Source: Candidatus Gastranaerophilales bacterium (GTDB lineage: Bacteria; Cyanobacteriota; Vampirovibrionia; Gastranaerophilales; Gastranaerophilaceae). Taken from it: a stretch of 64,000 bases of DNA. The stretch spans positions 1-64,000 of the forward strand of contig CAJULX010000003.1 in assembly GCA_910587245.1 (NCBI GenBank), written 5' to 3'. The position numbers and the translations under genes are program-made. A model generated the notes under the pieces. It worked only from the letters and a program-made list of their open reading frames with translations. It did no database searches and was not told the DNA's origin. Positions 35,968-43,462 of the stretch are shown here, piece by piece. Numbering within the stretch: the first letter of the stretch is position 1; each line of letters starts with the position of its first letter.

Positions 35968-36691
35968 ATTTTAATTTTTCCTTTGAGCCTGATTGAATTT
36001 TTTCTTCAAGCATTTTTCTATTGTTTTGGGAGGTTAGAAGAAAATTTTGATAGTTTTCATTAAAGAAATATTCATTGTTTTTAAGGTAATAGGGGTATTT
36101 TGTAAAGATATATTCATAAATTATTGCAAGCCTTTTTGATGTCAGATTTTCCGTCAGAGAATTTGTTCTTTTCTGCACTTTGCTTTTATTTACAAAAGTA
36201 ATCATTGCAACAGGGTTATAACCCGCTTTCACCATATAATCAACGGCAATTTTATCAAAAACAATCTGATATTTTTTAGGCGCCGCTTTTATTTTTAAAC
36301 TGCTCAAACGCCCGTTAAAAGCACCTGAATAAGACCTGTAGGCTTCAGCTATTCTGCGGGATAAAAAGGCAGCAAGCTCATTATCATCTTCAATATATTT
36401 TAAATCGTATCCGTATACCACAATTTGCCTGTTTATAAGGGTTTTATCCAGCTTCAGTTTTTTTTCGGCTTCGGTGTTATCATAAGCAAAGACAATTCTT
36501 TCATCAATTTTATTTGAATTTAAAATTTTAACACCTGTATTTGTAAGCTTTAATTGGGTTTCGGATTCTTTCTTTAAAACATCCTGCGTGCCGTTTTGTA
36601 AATGCCAGTCTTCAACAGCCATACAGTTTTGCGCGGTTAATATAAATAAAGCTGCCGCAAATAATACAGCGTTTTTTAATCTTTTAAACAT
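35960..36691 (-). CDS. Exported M48-like protein lacking the HExxH motif
   Basis: 243 aa with a signal peptide (cleavage near NCMA). The layout follows M48 metalloproteases: VVYGYDLKYIEDDNELAAFLSRRIAEA sits where active enzymes have ELAxVLxHEIxH, and DKIAVDYMVKAGYNPVAMI where they have E-A-D-x-L-G-L-x-Y-M-x-R-A-G-Y-D-P. Both histidines and the third-ligand glutamate are gone, so it cannot bind zinc in the normal way. It may be a pseudoenzyme chaperone or inhibitor. GGGGGAAGG precedes the ATG. Operon with the exported protein downstream. Confidence 0.65.
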   Translation of the reverse strand: MFKRLKNAVLFAAALFILTAQNCMAVEDWHLQNGTQDVLKKESETQLKLTNTGVKILNSNKIDERIVFAYDNTEAEKKLKLDKTLINRQIVVYGYDLKYIEDDNELAAFLSRRIAEAYRSYSGAFNGRLSSLKIKAAPKKYQIVFDKIAVDYMVKAGYNPVAMITFVNKSKVQKRTNSLTENLTSKRLAIIYEYIFTKYPYYLKNNEYFFNENYQNFLLTSQNNRKMLEEKIQSGSKEKLKYE

Positions 36692-36787
36692 TTAAAACCT
36701 TCCCCCATGCAGTTATTGTTAATATAGTAGCATTAACATGTATTGTTTGCCTAGTTTTTTTAATAAATACAACTCTTAAGAACTAAA

Positions 36788-36813
36788 AAGGCATGGGTTT
36801 TACTCCATGCCTT
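36788..36813 (-). terminator. Ferritin gene terminator
   Basis: AAGGCATGG (36788-36796) pairs with CCATGCCTT (36805-36813) with an 8-nt loop; on the minus strand the stem is followed by TTTTTAG, 24 nt after the ferritin stop. Confidence 0.8.
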
Positions 36814-36836
36814 CAATTCAAATTATATTTAAAAAT

Positions 36837-37346
36837 TTAGCCGATTACAGGCTGTGTGAAGGTTCTTGTTAAAAGCTCTCTATCAAGAGCAAGAAGTGCA
36901 TTTGAATCTGATTTTATAAGTTTTAAAGTGTCTAAAACATCGCCTACGCTTGCCTCTTCTTCAACCTGTTCTTTAATATACCATTGAAGGAAAAGCGCTG
37001 CTGCTCTGTCTTTTGTTTCATCCGCAATATCTGCAAGGTTGTTGATTTTTGAAGTTACAAGCTGTTCATGAGCTAAGACATCTTCAAAAACCTGCAAAGG
37101 TGAATTCCATTTTAATTCAGGTTTTGCAATAGCTTCCAGCACAATTTCACCGCCGCGTTCCTGAATATAATCATAAAGGCCTCTTGCATGCGCCATTTCT
37201 TCCTGCACCTGAACATTCATCCAGTTTACAAAGCCTTTAAGGTTTAATTTTTGAAAATATGCCTGCATTGAAAGATATAAATAAGCTGAATATAATTCTG
37301 CATTTACCTGCTCGTTTAATGCGGCGTTCATTTTTTCATTAATCAT
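36837..37346 (-). CDS. ftnA: Non-haem ferritin
   Basis: 169 aa from ATG 37346, with GGAGT 6 nt upstream. Four-helix ferritin: the ferroxidase residues lie in NAELYSAYLYLS, VQEEMAHARG (E-x-x-H) and QWYIKEQVEEEA. It stores iron in a 24-mer and protects from peroxide. Bacterial FtnA length is about 165-170 aa. It is transcribed away from the DUF486 gene. Confidence 0.95.
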   Translation of the reverse strand: MINEKMNAALNEQVNAELYSAYLYLSMQAYFQKLNLKGFVNWMNVQVQEEMAHARGLYDYIQERGGEIVLEAIAKPELKWNSPLQVFEDVLAHEQLVTSKINNLADIADETKDRAAALFLQWYIKEQVEEEASVGDVLDTLKLIKSDSNALLALDRELLTRTFTQPVIG

Positions 37347-37419
37347 TTTATACTCCAAATTTTCCTAACCGACAGCTAAATTATATCACTTATAAAAATT
37401 TTGGTTTAGAATATTTTTT

Positions 37420-37761
37420 ATGATGAAGATGATTTTACCCGTAATTTTACTTTTAGTTTCAAATGTTTTTATGACATTTGCATGGTACGGGCATTTGAAA
37501 TTTAAATCAAGCGCGTTAATTGCCGTTATACTTGTAAGCTGGGGAATAGCATTTTTTGAATACTGTTTTCAGGTACCTGCAAACAGAATGGGCTACGGAG
37601 TTTACAATGCTTATCAATTAAAAACAATACAGGAAGTTATTACACTGTCTGTTTTTGTGGTATTTTCCGCCCTTTATTTAAAAGAGGGTTTAAAATGGAA
37701 TTATTTAATCGGGTTTATTTTTATTATTCTTGCCGTGTTTTTTATATTTAAAAAGTGGTAG
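37420..37761 (+). CDS. DUF486/DMT-family small membrane protein
   Basis: 113 aa with four membrane segments. WYGHLK after the first segment, SWGIAFFEYCFQVPANRMGY and the QLKTIQEVITL motif are the DUF486 signature (EamA/DMT-like). Transport function is presumed; the substrate is unknown. There is no Shine-Dalgarno; TAGAAT (37407-37412) ends 7 nt before the ATG, so the message is probably leaderless, although the -35 is poor. Confidence 0.8.
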   Translation: MMKMILPVILLLVSNVFMTFAWYGHLKFKSSALIAVILVSWGIAFFEYCFQVPANRMGYGVYNAYQLKTIQEVITLSVFVVFSALYLKEGLKWNYLIGFIFIILAVFFIFKKW

Positions 37762-37773
37762 ATAAATCAGGAA

Positions 37774-38262
37774 TCAGGGGGTTCTTTTCCTTACAAAATC
37801 AATTGCCTGTTTGCCTGAAAGGTGTTCTATTTCAATTTCTGCCATACAAAGAAGTTTAAATTCCCTCTCTATTTCTTTTTGAATAATGTCATCACCGAAA
37901 GGGCAATACTTTTTGGTGAATGCCGTTATAACAGGCATCATCTCATTTTCTTCCATAATGCGCGCTTTGCCGAATGCAACAGCGCTTCTGTAATCCGTGC
38001 CGAATTTTTCGGGCACAACTTCATCTTTTTCAATGACACAGAATGAAACCTTATTGTGTTTTTTAATTGCATCGATTTTATGTCCCGATTTAGCACAATG
38101 GAAATAGATTTTAGAATTAAGGTAAATATAATTTAAAGGCACGGTATAAGGATAATCATCATCCCCGAGCACGGCGAGTATACCTGTTTTGCCGTTATTT
38201 AAAATTTTAATGCAATCTTCGTTTGACAGAGCTTGGTTTTTTCTGCGCATTTGTCTGAACAT
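37774..38262 (-). CDS. Pyridoxamine 5'-phosphate oxidase-family flavoprotein (NimA-like)
   Basis: 162 aa. It has the split-barrel fold: GILAVLGDDDYPYTVPLNYIYLNSKIYFHCAKSGHKIDAIKKH near the N-terminus is the flavin-binding region common to NimA-type nitroimidazole reductases and PNPOx relatives, followed by SVAFGKARIM and the GFxxxxKP-like end. It probably binds FMN or haem and reduces small molecules. AAAGGAG lies upstream, directly after the infC terminator. Confidence 0.85.
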   Translation of the reverse strand: MFRQMRRKNQALSNEDCIKILNNGKTGILAVLGDDDYPYTVPLNYIYLNSKIYFHCAKSGHKIDAIKKHNKVSFCVIEKDEVVPEKFGTDYRSAVAFGKARIMEENEMMPVITAFTKKYCPFGDDIIQKEIEREFKLLCMAEIEIEHLSGKQAIDFVRKRTP

Positions 38263-38281
38263 AAAAAATTCTCCTTTTAAA

Positions 38282-38312
38282 AACGGCGGATATTATTGAA
38301 ACACCCGCCGTT
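38282..38312 (-). terminator. infC terminator
   Basis: AACGGCGG (38282-38289) and CCGCCGTT (38305-38312) pair perfectly, with TTTTTAAAA on the minus-strand side. It separates infC from the PNPOx-like gene. Confidence 0.8.
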
Positions 38313-38331
38313 ATTTTATAAATTTTGCTTA

Positions 38332-38868
38332 TTATTTACTGTTCGGGGGTGCAAGCACCATTACAACGTTTCTGCCTTCCAGTGCAGGTTTCTTTTCAAC
38401 GGAAACTCCGCCTTCAGCTTCAATATCAGCTAAAAATTTATTCGCCAAATCAATTGCAAGTTTGTTATGCTGCATTTCTCTGCCTCGAAGCATAACAACA
38501 ACTTTTACTTTATTACCCTGAGAAATAAATTTTTTGGTGCTTTTTAAACGCACTTCATAGTCGTGGGTATCTATTTTATAGCGCATTTTTACTTCTTTAA
38601 TATCAACGGTGTGCTGTTTTTTTCTTGCTTCTTTTGCGCGTTTTTCGGTTTCGTATTTATATTTGCCCCAGTCTAAAATTTTTGCAACGGGAGGAGCCTG
38701 ATTCGGGGATACAACAACTAAATCTAAATCTTTTTCTTTTGCCATTTCAAGGGCTTTTGCGGTTGATACCGTTCCGTGGTTTGTACCTGTATCGTCAATC
38801 AACATTACTTCTTTTGCCCTTATTTTTTCATTAACCAGTTCTTTGGCTTTCATATCATTTTTACTAAT
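38332..38868 (-). CDS. infC: Translation initiation factor IF-3, probable ATT start
   Basis: 178 aa from ATT 38868. No start codon other than ATG 38853 is conventional, but GGAG lies 8 nt before the ATT and 23 nt before that ATG, so the ATT is the placed start; it adds five residues. E. coli infC is a known case of an AUU start used for autoregulation by IF-3. N-terminal domain VNEKIRAKEVMLIDD and C-terminal KEVKMRYKIDTHDYEVRLKST, VVVMLRGREMQHNKLA and VEKKPALEGRNVVMVLAP are all present. The product prevents premature 30S-50S joining and checks start codons. Confidence 0.9.
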   Translation of the reverse strand: MSKNDMKAKELVNEKIRAKEVMLIDDTGTNHGTVSTAKALEMAKEKDLDLVVVSPNQAPPVAKILDWGKYKYETEKRAKEARKKQHTVDIKEVKMRYKIDTHDYEVRLKSTKKFISQGNKVKVVVMLRGREMQHNKLAIDLANKFLADIEAEGGVSVEKKPALEGRNVVMVLAPPNSK

Positions 38869-38956
38869 TGCTGTATCTCCTTATTTTATAATTATCTCAG
38901 GGTAATTTTATCATAAAGTTTATTAAATGTATATAAATAAAGCTTAACTTTAATAC

Positions 38957-38993
38957 AAAAAGACCAGACTCAAAAGGAATCCGGTCTTTTTTT
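38957..38993 (-). terminator. hup terminator
   Basis: AAAAAGACC (38957-38965) pairs with GGTCTTTTT (38983-38991), with a partly paired inner stem. T-runs flank both sides, so it can act on the minus strand after hup. Confidence 0.7.
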
Positions 38994-39000
38994 ACAATTA

Positions 39001-39059
39001 ACGTAGTGCTTCCACGTCAATGCTCACTGCATTGCCGTTTAGCACCGGCTCGCGCAGAC
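39001..39059. repeat. Dispersed repeat copy A, between hup and its terminator
   Basis: CGTAGTGC, a CAATGC-TCACT-GCATTG hairpin and GCACCGGCTCGCGC appear in this order. The same modules in the same order occur at 39551-39606. GC content is clearly higher than the flanking sequence. It starts immediately after the hup stop when read on the minus strand. Confidence 0.6.
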
Positions 39060-39332
39060 TTATTTTACTAATTCTTTGAATTTTTTGCCTGCTGAAAATG
39101 CAGGAACTGTTTTAGCTGCGATTTTGATTTCTTTACCAGTTTGAGGGTTTCTGCCAACTCTTGCAGCTCTTTTTCTTGCTTCAAAAGTACCGAAACCTAC
39201 TAGAGTAACTTTTTTGCCTTTAGAAACAGTTTTTTCAACGGTATCTAAAAGAGCGGCAATAACTTCAGCAGTTTGTTTTTGTGATAATTTTGCCTGCGCA
39301 CTAACTTCTTTTACTAATTCTTCTTTGTTCAT
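39060..39332 (-). CDS. hup: DNA-binding protein HU
   Basis: 90 aa, the usual size. Signature GFGTFEARKRAARVGRNPQTGKEI with the beta-arm RNP, and an N-terminal MNKEELVKEVS helix. It bends and compacts DNA as a dimer. A good promoter is TTGCAA (39390-39395) with a 16-nt spacer to TATAAT (39368-39373). A leader ATG at 39354 with AAGGAG opens a 17-codon frame that overlaps the hup start out of frame. Repeat copies lie on both sides of the gene. Confidence 0.97.
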   Translation of the reverse strand: MNKEELVKEVSAQAKLSQKQTAEVIAALLDTVEKTVSKGKKVTLVGFGTFEARKRAARVGRNPQTGKEIKIAAKTVPAFSAGKKFKELVK

Positions 39333-39333
39333 C

Positions 39334-39354
39334 CTCTGAACCCCTTTCTATCAT
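39334..39354 (-). promoter_or_regulatory. Leader ORF start with strong Shine-Dalgarno in the hup leader
   Basis: AAGGAG lies 6 nt before an ATG at 39354 that opens a 17-codon frame ending inside hup, in a different frame. hup has its own AAAGGGG 9 nt before its ATG. The leader frame could couple or tune HU translation. Confidence 0.35.
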
Positions 39355-39367
39355 TAGTTACTCCTTT

Positions 39368-39395
39368 ATTATATCGGGTTATCCTTTATTTGCAA
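39368..39395 (-). promoter_or_regulatory. hup promoter TTGCAA-16-TATAAT
   Basis: On the minus strand TTGCAA (39395-39390) and TATAAT (39373-39368) are 16 nt apart and upstream of the AAAGGAG/leader-ORF region. Confidence 0.65.
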
Positions 39396-39461
39396 GGTGT
39401 TTAAACAAACTTTACATTTAAAATCCGCTGATTGCAGGGTATTTAAAGAATGAAATACTAA

Positions 39462-39606
39462 AAACCCGCCGGTTCGGCTCCTGTGGGTGTTCGTCTTTTG
39501 CTCGTTTCGCTATCGCTGCCACTCACAAGTCTCACATCCTACGTCGCCATCGTAGTGCACAATTGCCAATGCTCATCGCATTGCCAATCTTTGCACCGGC
39601 TTACGC
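39462..39606. repeat. Dispersed repeat copy B, upstream of hup and downstream of spoIID
   Basis: A GC-rich stretch with nested inverted repeats: GTGGGTG/CACTCAC, CTACG/CGTAG and CAATGC/GCATTG. Positions 39551-39606 match copy A (CGTAGTGC...CAATGC..GCATTGCC..GCACCGGCT..CGC). Read on the minus strand it follows the spoIID-like stop (39610) and ends in a GGGTTTTT that could act as a terminator. No ORF or tRNA is seen in it. Confidence 0.6.
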
Positions 39607-39609
39607 ATT

Positions 39610-40488
39610 TTAATATTGATTTTTGGTTACGGAAAACTTAACATTTTTGTAAAAATAATTTAATATTTGATAAGCATTATAACCTTTGTTTGCAAGGTTG
39701 TTAGCTCCATGCTGGCTCATTCCTACGCCATGCCCGTTTTTCCTGATACCGTCATCGTATCCGGGTACGGATTTAATATAAGGCAAATCTTTTGCCCAAA
39801 CAGCGCCCGAACCTACGGTTTTCCCGCCTGATGAAGCATGGTAATAAGCGGGGATTATTTTTCCGTCATGGGTTAAAACTATGCCTTTTGTTTCAAGCAC
39901 TGCGCGTGTTGTGCGTTTTGTTTCAGCGGATGCACCGCCGTATGTTTGATCCTGCGGAGTATCTTTAAGGTCATATCCCATGGATTTTCTTTTGCCGAGG
40001 TTTGCTATAGCATAGCTTCTTGCAGCAATTGCCTGTGCCTTATGCGCTTCAATATTCCATCCCGGGGGCATTTCTGCAGGAATAACACCCATTAAATATT
40101 CTTCAAGCGCAACGTTATTTACAACAATTAATTTCTTGTGGTAGTTGTAGATTACAATATCGCCTCTGTACCATCTTTTTTTAGTGGCTAAAAAGCCTTT
40201 AGGCTCTTTATTTTGAACAATGATAAAATTTGTTCCGAGGTTATAATATTTTCCGTTAATTTTTATAACCAGAGTGTCATTATGGGCTTTAATCGTATAC
40301 GGCACAAGGGCTTTTGTATAATATAAAGGTTTTTTGCTTCTGCCGTCTATAATCTGACCTGCTTTTGATGTTCCTACATAAGTTTGTTTGATATTTTCAT
40401 CCAAACCGATTTTTATTGCATGGCATGGGGAAACATTAATGAATAATGCTGATATTAGTAATATTAATGTGATGCAATACTTTTTCAT
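39610..40488 (-). CDS. SpoIID/LytB-domain exported protein
   Basis: 292 aa with a signal peptide (cleavage after CHA). The SpoIID fold is continuous: NVALEEYLMGVIPAEMPPGW, with the catalytic glutamate in PAEM, then AHKAQAIAARSYA, YYHASSGGKT and NGHGVGMSQHGA. SpoIID is a lytic transglycosylase that cuts peptide-free glycan strands left by amidases. Outside sporulating bacteria it occurs in Cyanobacteria, so it does not imply sporulation. ATGACT-17-TAAAAT (40495-40500) ends 6 nt before the ATG, with no Shine-Dalgarno. Confidence 0.9.
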   Translation of the reverse strand: MKKYCITLILLISALFINVSPCHAIKIGLDENIKQTYVGTSKAGQIIDGRSKKPLYYTKALVPYTIKAHNDTLVIKINGKYYNLGTNFIIVQNKEPKGFLATKKRWYRGDIVIYNYHKKLIVVNNVALEEYLMGVIPAEMPPGWNIEAHKAQAIAARSYAIANLGKRKSMGYDLKDTPQDQTYGGASAETKRTTRAVLETKGIVLTHDGKIIPAYYHASSGGKTVGSGAVWAKDLPYIKSVPGYDDGIRKNGHGVGMSQHGANNLANKGYNAYQILNYFYKNVKFSVTKNQY

Positions 40489-40523
40489 AATTAAATTTTA
40501 TTAAGACCCGCCTGAATAGTCAT
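40489..40523 (-). promoter_or_regulatory. Leaderless-type promoter of the SpoIID-like gene
   Basis: ATGACT (40523-40518, four of six matching TTGACA), 17-nt spacer, TAAAAT (40500-40495), 6 nt, ATG. No ribosome site. Confidence 0.55.
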
Positions 40524-40539
40524 CAAACAAATACAGTAT

Positions 40540-40842
40540 TTATTTTTCTGCAGTATTTTTAAACGCCGCTATAATTTTAAAAGAGATTTCCCGTTTTGCT
40601 TCATCTTCCATGGCTTTTAAGTATTCAAGAGCCATAAAATATTTAGCGCTTTCGTCCTGTCTTTTGTACCAAAAACAATCGAAATTATTCTGCCCGTTTT
40701 CTAAAGAAAGCTCAACACCCAGGTTTTTAGCTTCCTTTATTATAAAATCCGCCATCGTATTCTTTTTTTCATTGTCTGAATTTTGAATTAAATTAATGGC
40801 ATTTGTTATAACAGGGTCAGCATCATACCAACGTTTATTCAT
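40540..40842 (-). CDS. Small uncharacterised cytosolic protein
   Basis: 100 aa, mainly helical, with no known motif. Aromatic and charged residues (CFWYKRQDESAKYFMALEYL) suggest a folded domain and not random sequence. It is preceded by a textbook TTGACA-17-TATGCT ending 8 nt before the ATG, without a Shine-Dalgarno. It is divergent from nothing and lies between the spoIID-like gene and enolase on the same strand. Confidence 0.6.
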   Translation of the reverse strand: MNKRWYDADPVITNAINLIQNSDNEKKNTMADFIIKEAKNLGVELSLENGQNNFDCFWYKRQDESAKYFMALEYLKAMEDEAKREISFKIIAAFKNTAEK

Positions 40843-40879
40843 TTGCTTTCAGCATAGAAAAAAACCTTCAAAATGTCAA
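40843..40879 (-). promoter_or_regulatory. Promoter TTGACA-17-TATGCT, 8 nt from the ATG
   Basis: TTGACA (40879-40874) is a perfect -35; TATGCT (40856-40851) follows after 17 nt; ATG 40842 begins 8 nt later. Leader length would be zero to two bases. Confidence 0.7.
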
Positions 40880-40929
40880 TTTTGTAATGATTTTTTAATA
40901 TAATTTACACATACCTTTACCGTTTAAAA

Positions 40930-42279
40930 TTATTCACAGCACCCTCCTTCACATCCCTGACATTCGCAGTGTTTTCCGATATCTTCCAAATTAATATCTT
41001 TAATACTGCTAAAAGCGCCAAAGCCTAAATATTTTGACCCGAAACCGAGTTCTTCTTCAATCCTTATAAGCCTGTTATACTTTGAAACTCTGTCGCTTCT
41101 TGACATTGAACCTGTTTTTATGAGTCCTGAATTCAGCCCCACGGCTAAATCCGCAATAAATGTATCTTCCGTTTCGCCCGATCTGTGGGAAATTATTGTT
41201 GTATATCCGTGTTTTAGAGCTAAATTTACCGTATCGAAAGTCTCGGAAAGCGTCCCTATCTGGTTTGGCTTAATTAATATTGAATTTGCGATTCCTTTTT
41301 GAATACCTGTACTCAGCCTGCAGACATTTGTAACAAAAAGGTCATCTCCTACAAGCTGGCATTTTTTACCGATTTTTTCCGTCAAAAGTTTCCATCCTTC
41401 AAAATCATCTTCCGCCATGCCGTCTTCTATTGAAATTATCGGATATTTATTCACCCATCTTTCAAGAAATTCCGCCATCTGCGCGCTTGTGAAGGTTTTA
41501 TTCTCACCTTTTAAATTGTATTTTCCGTCTTCGTAAAATTCGCTTGATGCAATATCAAGGCAAATTTTAACATCATTTGTTGTATATCCCGCTTTTTTTA
41601 TTGCTTCAAGTATTATTTCAACCGCTTCTTCATTAGAATTTAAATCAGGCGCATATCCGCCTTCATCCCCGACTGATGTATTGTATCCTTTATTTTTTAA
41701 GATTTTACCCAGGGTGTGAAAGATTTCAGACCCCATCCTTACAGCTTCGCTGAAATTCAGCGCCCCTGCGGGTGTTATCATAAATTCCTGAAAATCAATG
41801 TTATTATTTGCATGTGCTCCGCCGTTTAAAATATTCATCATCGGAGTCGGCAGAATTGAAGCGTTGATTCCTCCAAGATAACGGTATAAAGGGGTATTTA
41901 AAGCTGAACTTGCAGCACGTGCTGCGGCTAAAGATACGGCAAGAATTGCATTTCCCCCGAGCCTTGATTTATTTTTTGTCCCGTCCAAATTTATTAAAAT
42001 ATTATCGATTTCTCTCTGGTTCAATACGCTGAGCCCTATAATTGCAGGTGATATAATTGAATTTATATTATCAACCGCCTGCAATACTCCGCGCCCCATA
42101 AACATGGATTGCTCTTTATCGCGAAGTTCGACCGCTTCATAAGAACCTGTTGATGCGCCTGATGGTACGGAAGCACGCCCGAAACTCCCGTCTGATAAGA
42201 AAATATCCGCTTCAACCGTCGGATTTCCTCTTGAATCAATAATTTGACGCGCTTTAACTTCTTCTATATATAAAGACAT
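40930..42279 (-). CDS. eno: Enolase with cysteine-rich C-terminal tail
   Basis: 449 aa. It interconverts 2-phosphoglycerate and PEP. Family motifs: DSRGNPTVEAD, GASTG, NGGAHANNNIDFQEFMI, VGDEGGYAP, the metal ligands in SIEDGMAEDDFEGW and VGDDLFVTN, and SHRSGETEDTFIADLA. The C-terminus adds about 15 residues, GKHCECQGCEGGCCE, carrying five cysteines, which are absent from ordinary enolases. GGCGGG lies before the ATG. It follows an unrelated small gene. Confidence 0.97.
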   Translation of the reverse strand: MSLYIEEVKARQIIDSRGNPTVEADIFLSDGSFGRASVPSGASTGSYEAVELRDKEQSMFMGRGVLQAVDNINSIISPAIIGLSVLNQREIDNILINLDGTKNKSRLGGNAILAVSLAAARAASSALNTPLYRYLGGINASILPTPMMNILNGGAHANNNIDFQEFMITPAGALNFSEAVRMGSEIFHTLGKILKNKGYNTSVGDEGGYAPDLNSNEEAVEIILEAIKKAGYTTNDVKICLDIASSEFYEDGKYNLKGENKTFTSAQMAEFLERWVNKYPIISIEDGMAEDDFEGWKLLTEKIGKKCQLVGDDLFVTNVCRLSTGIQKGIANSILIKPNQIGTLSETFDTVNLALKHGYTTIISHRSGETEDTFIADLAVGLNSGLIKTGSMSRSDRVSKYNRLIRIEEELGFGSKYLGFGAFSSIKDINLEDIGKHCECQGCEGGCCE

Positions 42280-42386
42280 ATTTTTTTCCCGCCTTTCTTT
42301 TAAATAATATTTAATTATTGACGTTTGAATAACGGGTGCAATCAGTAAATATAATCAGACAGGCGGGTAGTAATATTATTTTTGTA

Positions 42387-42419
42387 TTAATTTTTGTAAT
42401 GTTTCGATACAAAAATTAA
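42387..42419. promoter_or_regulatory. 12-bp perfect inverted repeat upstream of F-x-G genes
   Basis: TTAATTTTTGTA (42387-42398) and TACAAAAATTAA (42408-42419) form a perfect inverted repeat with a 9-nt spacer, 72 nt before ATG 42491. Another TTTTTGTAT half-site lies at 42379-42387. Related half-sites precede the F-x-G gene at 31394. The rest of the 211-nt eno/42491 gap holds no ORF. Confidence 0.45.
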
Positions 42420-42490
42420 CGGCATATAACAAAAGAAAATATTCAGAAGCCTTATTGATTATAAAGTTTACAACTTAAAGGAATTTTAAA

Positions 42491-43447
42491 ATGAACATTA
42501 CCCCCGTTAATATTTTTCCAATGACAAATATTAGTTATTCAAAACAACCTTTAAATAAAAATAAAGTATCTTCCATGCCAGCTGCATGCGGAATGACATC
42601 CGCGCAAAGCCTTGCTTTCGGCGCGGCAAGAAAAACCGAAACAAGAAGAGCCTCAGGAATTTACAGAAGAATACCCGTAGACAGGAAAAAGCTTGAAACA
42701 ATAAACAAAACTCTTAATGCATATAAAGAAACGCTCCCTGCGGCAGAAAAAACTTTTAATAACTATGCAAATATTTATGAAAATTCAAAAAATGAAGCAG
42801 CGGAAGCATTTGAAACATCTTCTCCAAAATGCGATGAAGAAGGAAATTACCGCTGTGCCAAAGGTACGAACATTACATCCGATATATGCAGCGTAAGCAA
42901 AGCTTTTACATATAATATATATAACGATACATTAAACAGTTATAAAGAAGGTTTCATAAATTCAACAAGCCCGCTTCCTGACGGAATAAGAGAAATTAAA
43001 AAAGGCGTTATACTTAACCCCGGTGATACGGAAGGTGAATATTTCGAGGGCAGAATCTATGACACAAGCAGTTTTAAAAAAGGTGCAAACAATTTAAATA
43101 CAACGGAAAAAATAATTGCTTTTGACAGCGAAACAAACGGAATGTTAAAATACTCTGAAAATGTACTTGGCGATGATGATAAAGGTTTCTCACGTGATTT
43201 TGCGGCAAAAACCTTAACATTTAACGATGACGGTACACCTTTAAGCTACAGAGAAAAAGCGGAATACCATGAACGCGATGATTACGATTCTGCAAAAAAA
43301 GTAATCATATTTGCAAAAGATGACGAAGGAAACACTGTTCCCAAGTATTATTATGAAGACTGGAGATGTTTAAATAAACAAAACAGAGTAACATACAGCT
43401 ATAAGGCAGAGCGCCTCAGCGACGGAAGCTGGATAGTAAAAAGATAA
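42491..43447 (+). CDS. Hypothetical F-x-G/FGA-class protein
   Basis: 318 aa beginning MNITPVNIFPM; AFGAARKTE follows at about residue 38. No signal peptide or membrane segment. The rest has repeated beta-hairpin-like lines (KKVIIFAKDDEGNTVPKYYYEDW, EKIIAFDSETNGMLKYSE) that suggest a beta-rich repeat. AAAGGA lies 8 nt before the ATG. It is the first gene of a pair with 43463. Confidence 0.6.
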   Translation: MNITPVNIFPMTNISYSKQPLNKNKVSSMPAACGMTSAQSLAFGAARKTETRRASGIYRRIPVDRKKLETINKTLNAYKETLPAAEKTFNNYANIYENSKNEAAEAFETSSPKCDEEGNYRCAKGTNITSDICSVSKAFTYNIYNDTLNSYKEGFINSTSPLPDGIREIKKGVILNPGDTEGEYFEGRIYDTSSFKKGANNLNTTEKIIAFDSETNGMLKYSENVLGDDDKGFSRDFAAKTLTFNDDGTPLSYREKAEYHERDDYDSAKKVIIFAKDDEGNTVPKYYYEDWRCLNKQNRVTYSYKAERLSDGSWIVKR

Positions 43448-43462
43448 AAAAGGATTTAAATA

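Noticed and set aside
39462..39545. tRNA gene suggested by GGTTCG-like sequence
   Set aside because: No acceptor stem, anticodon arm or CCA-side pairing could be built; the region is a structured repeat.
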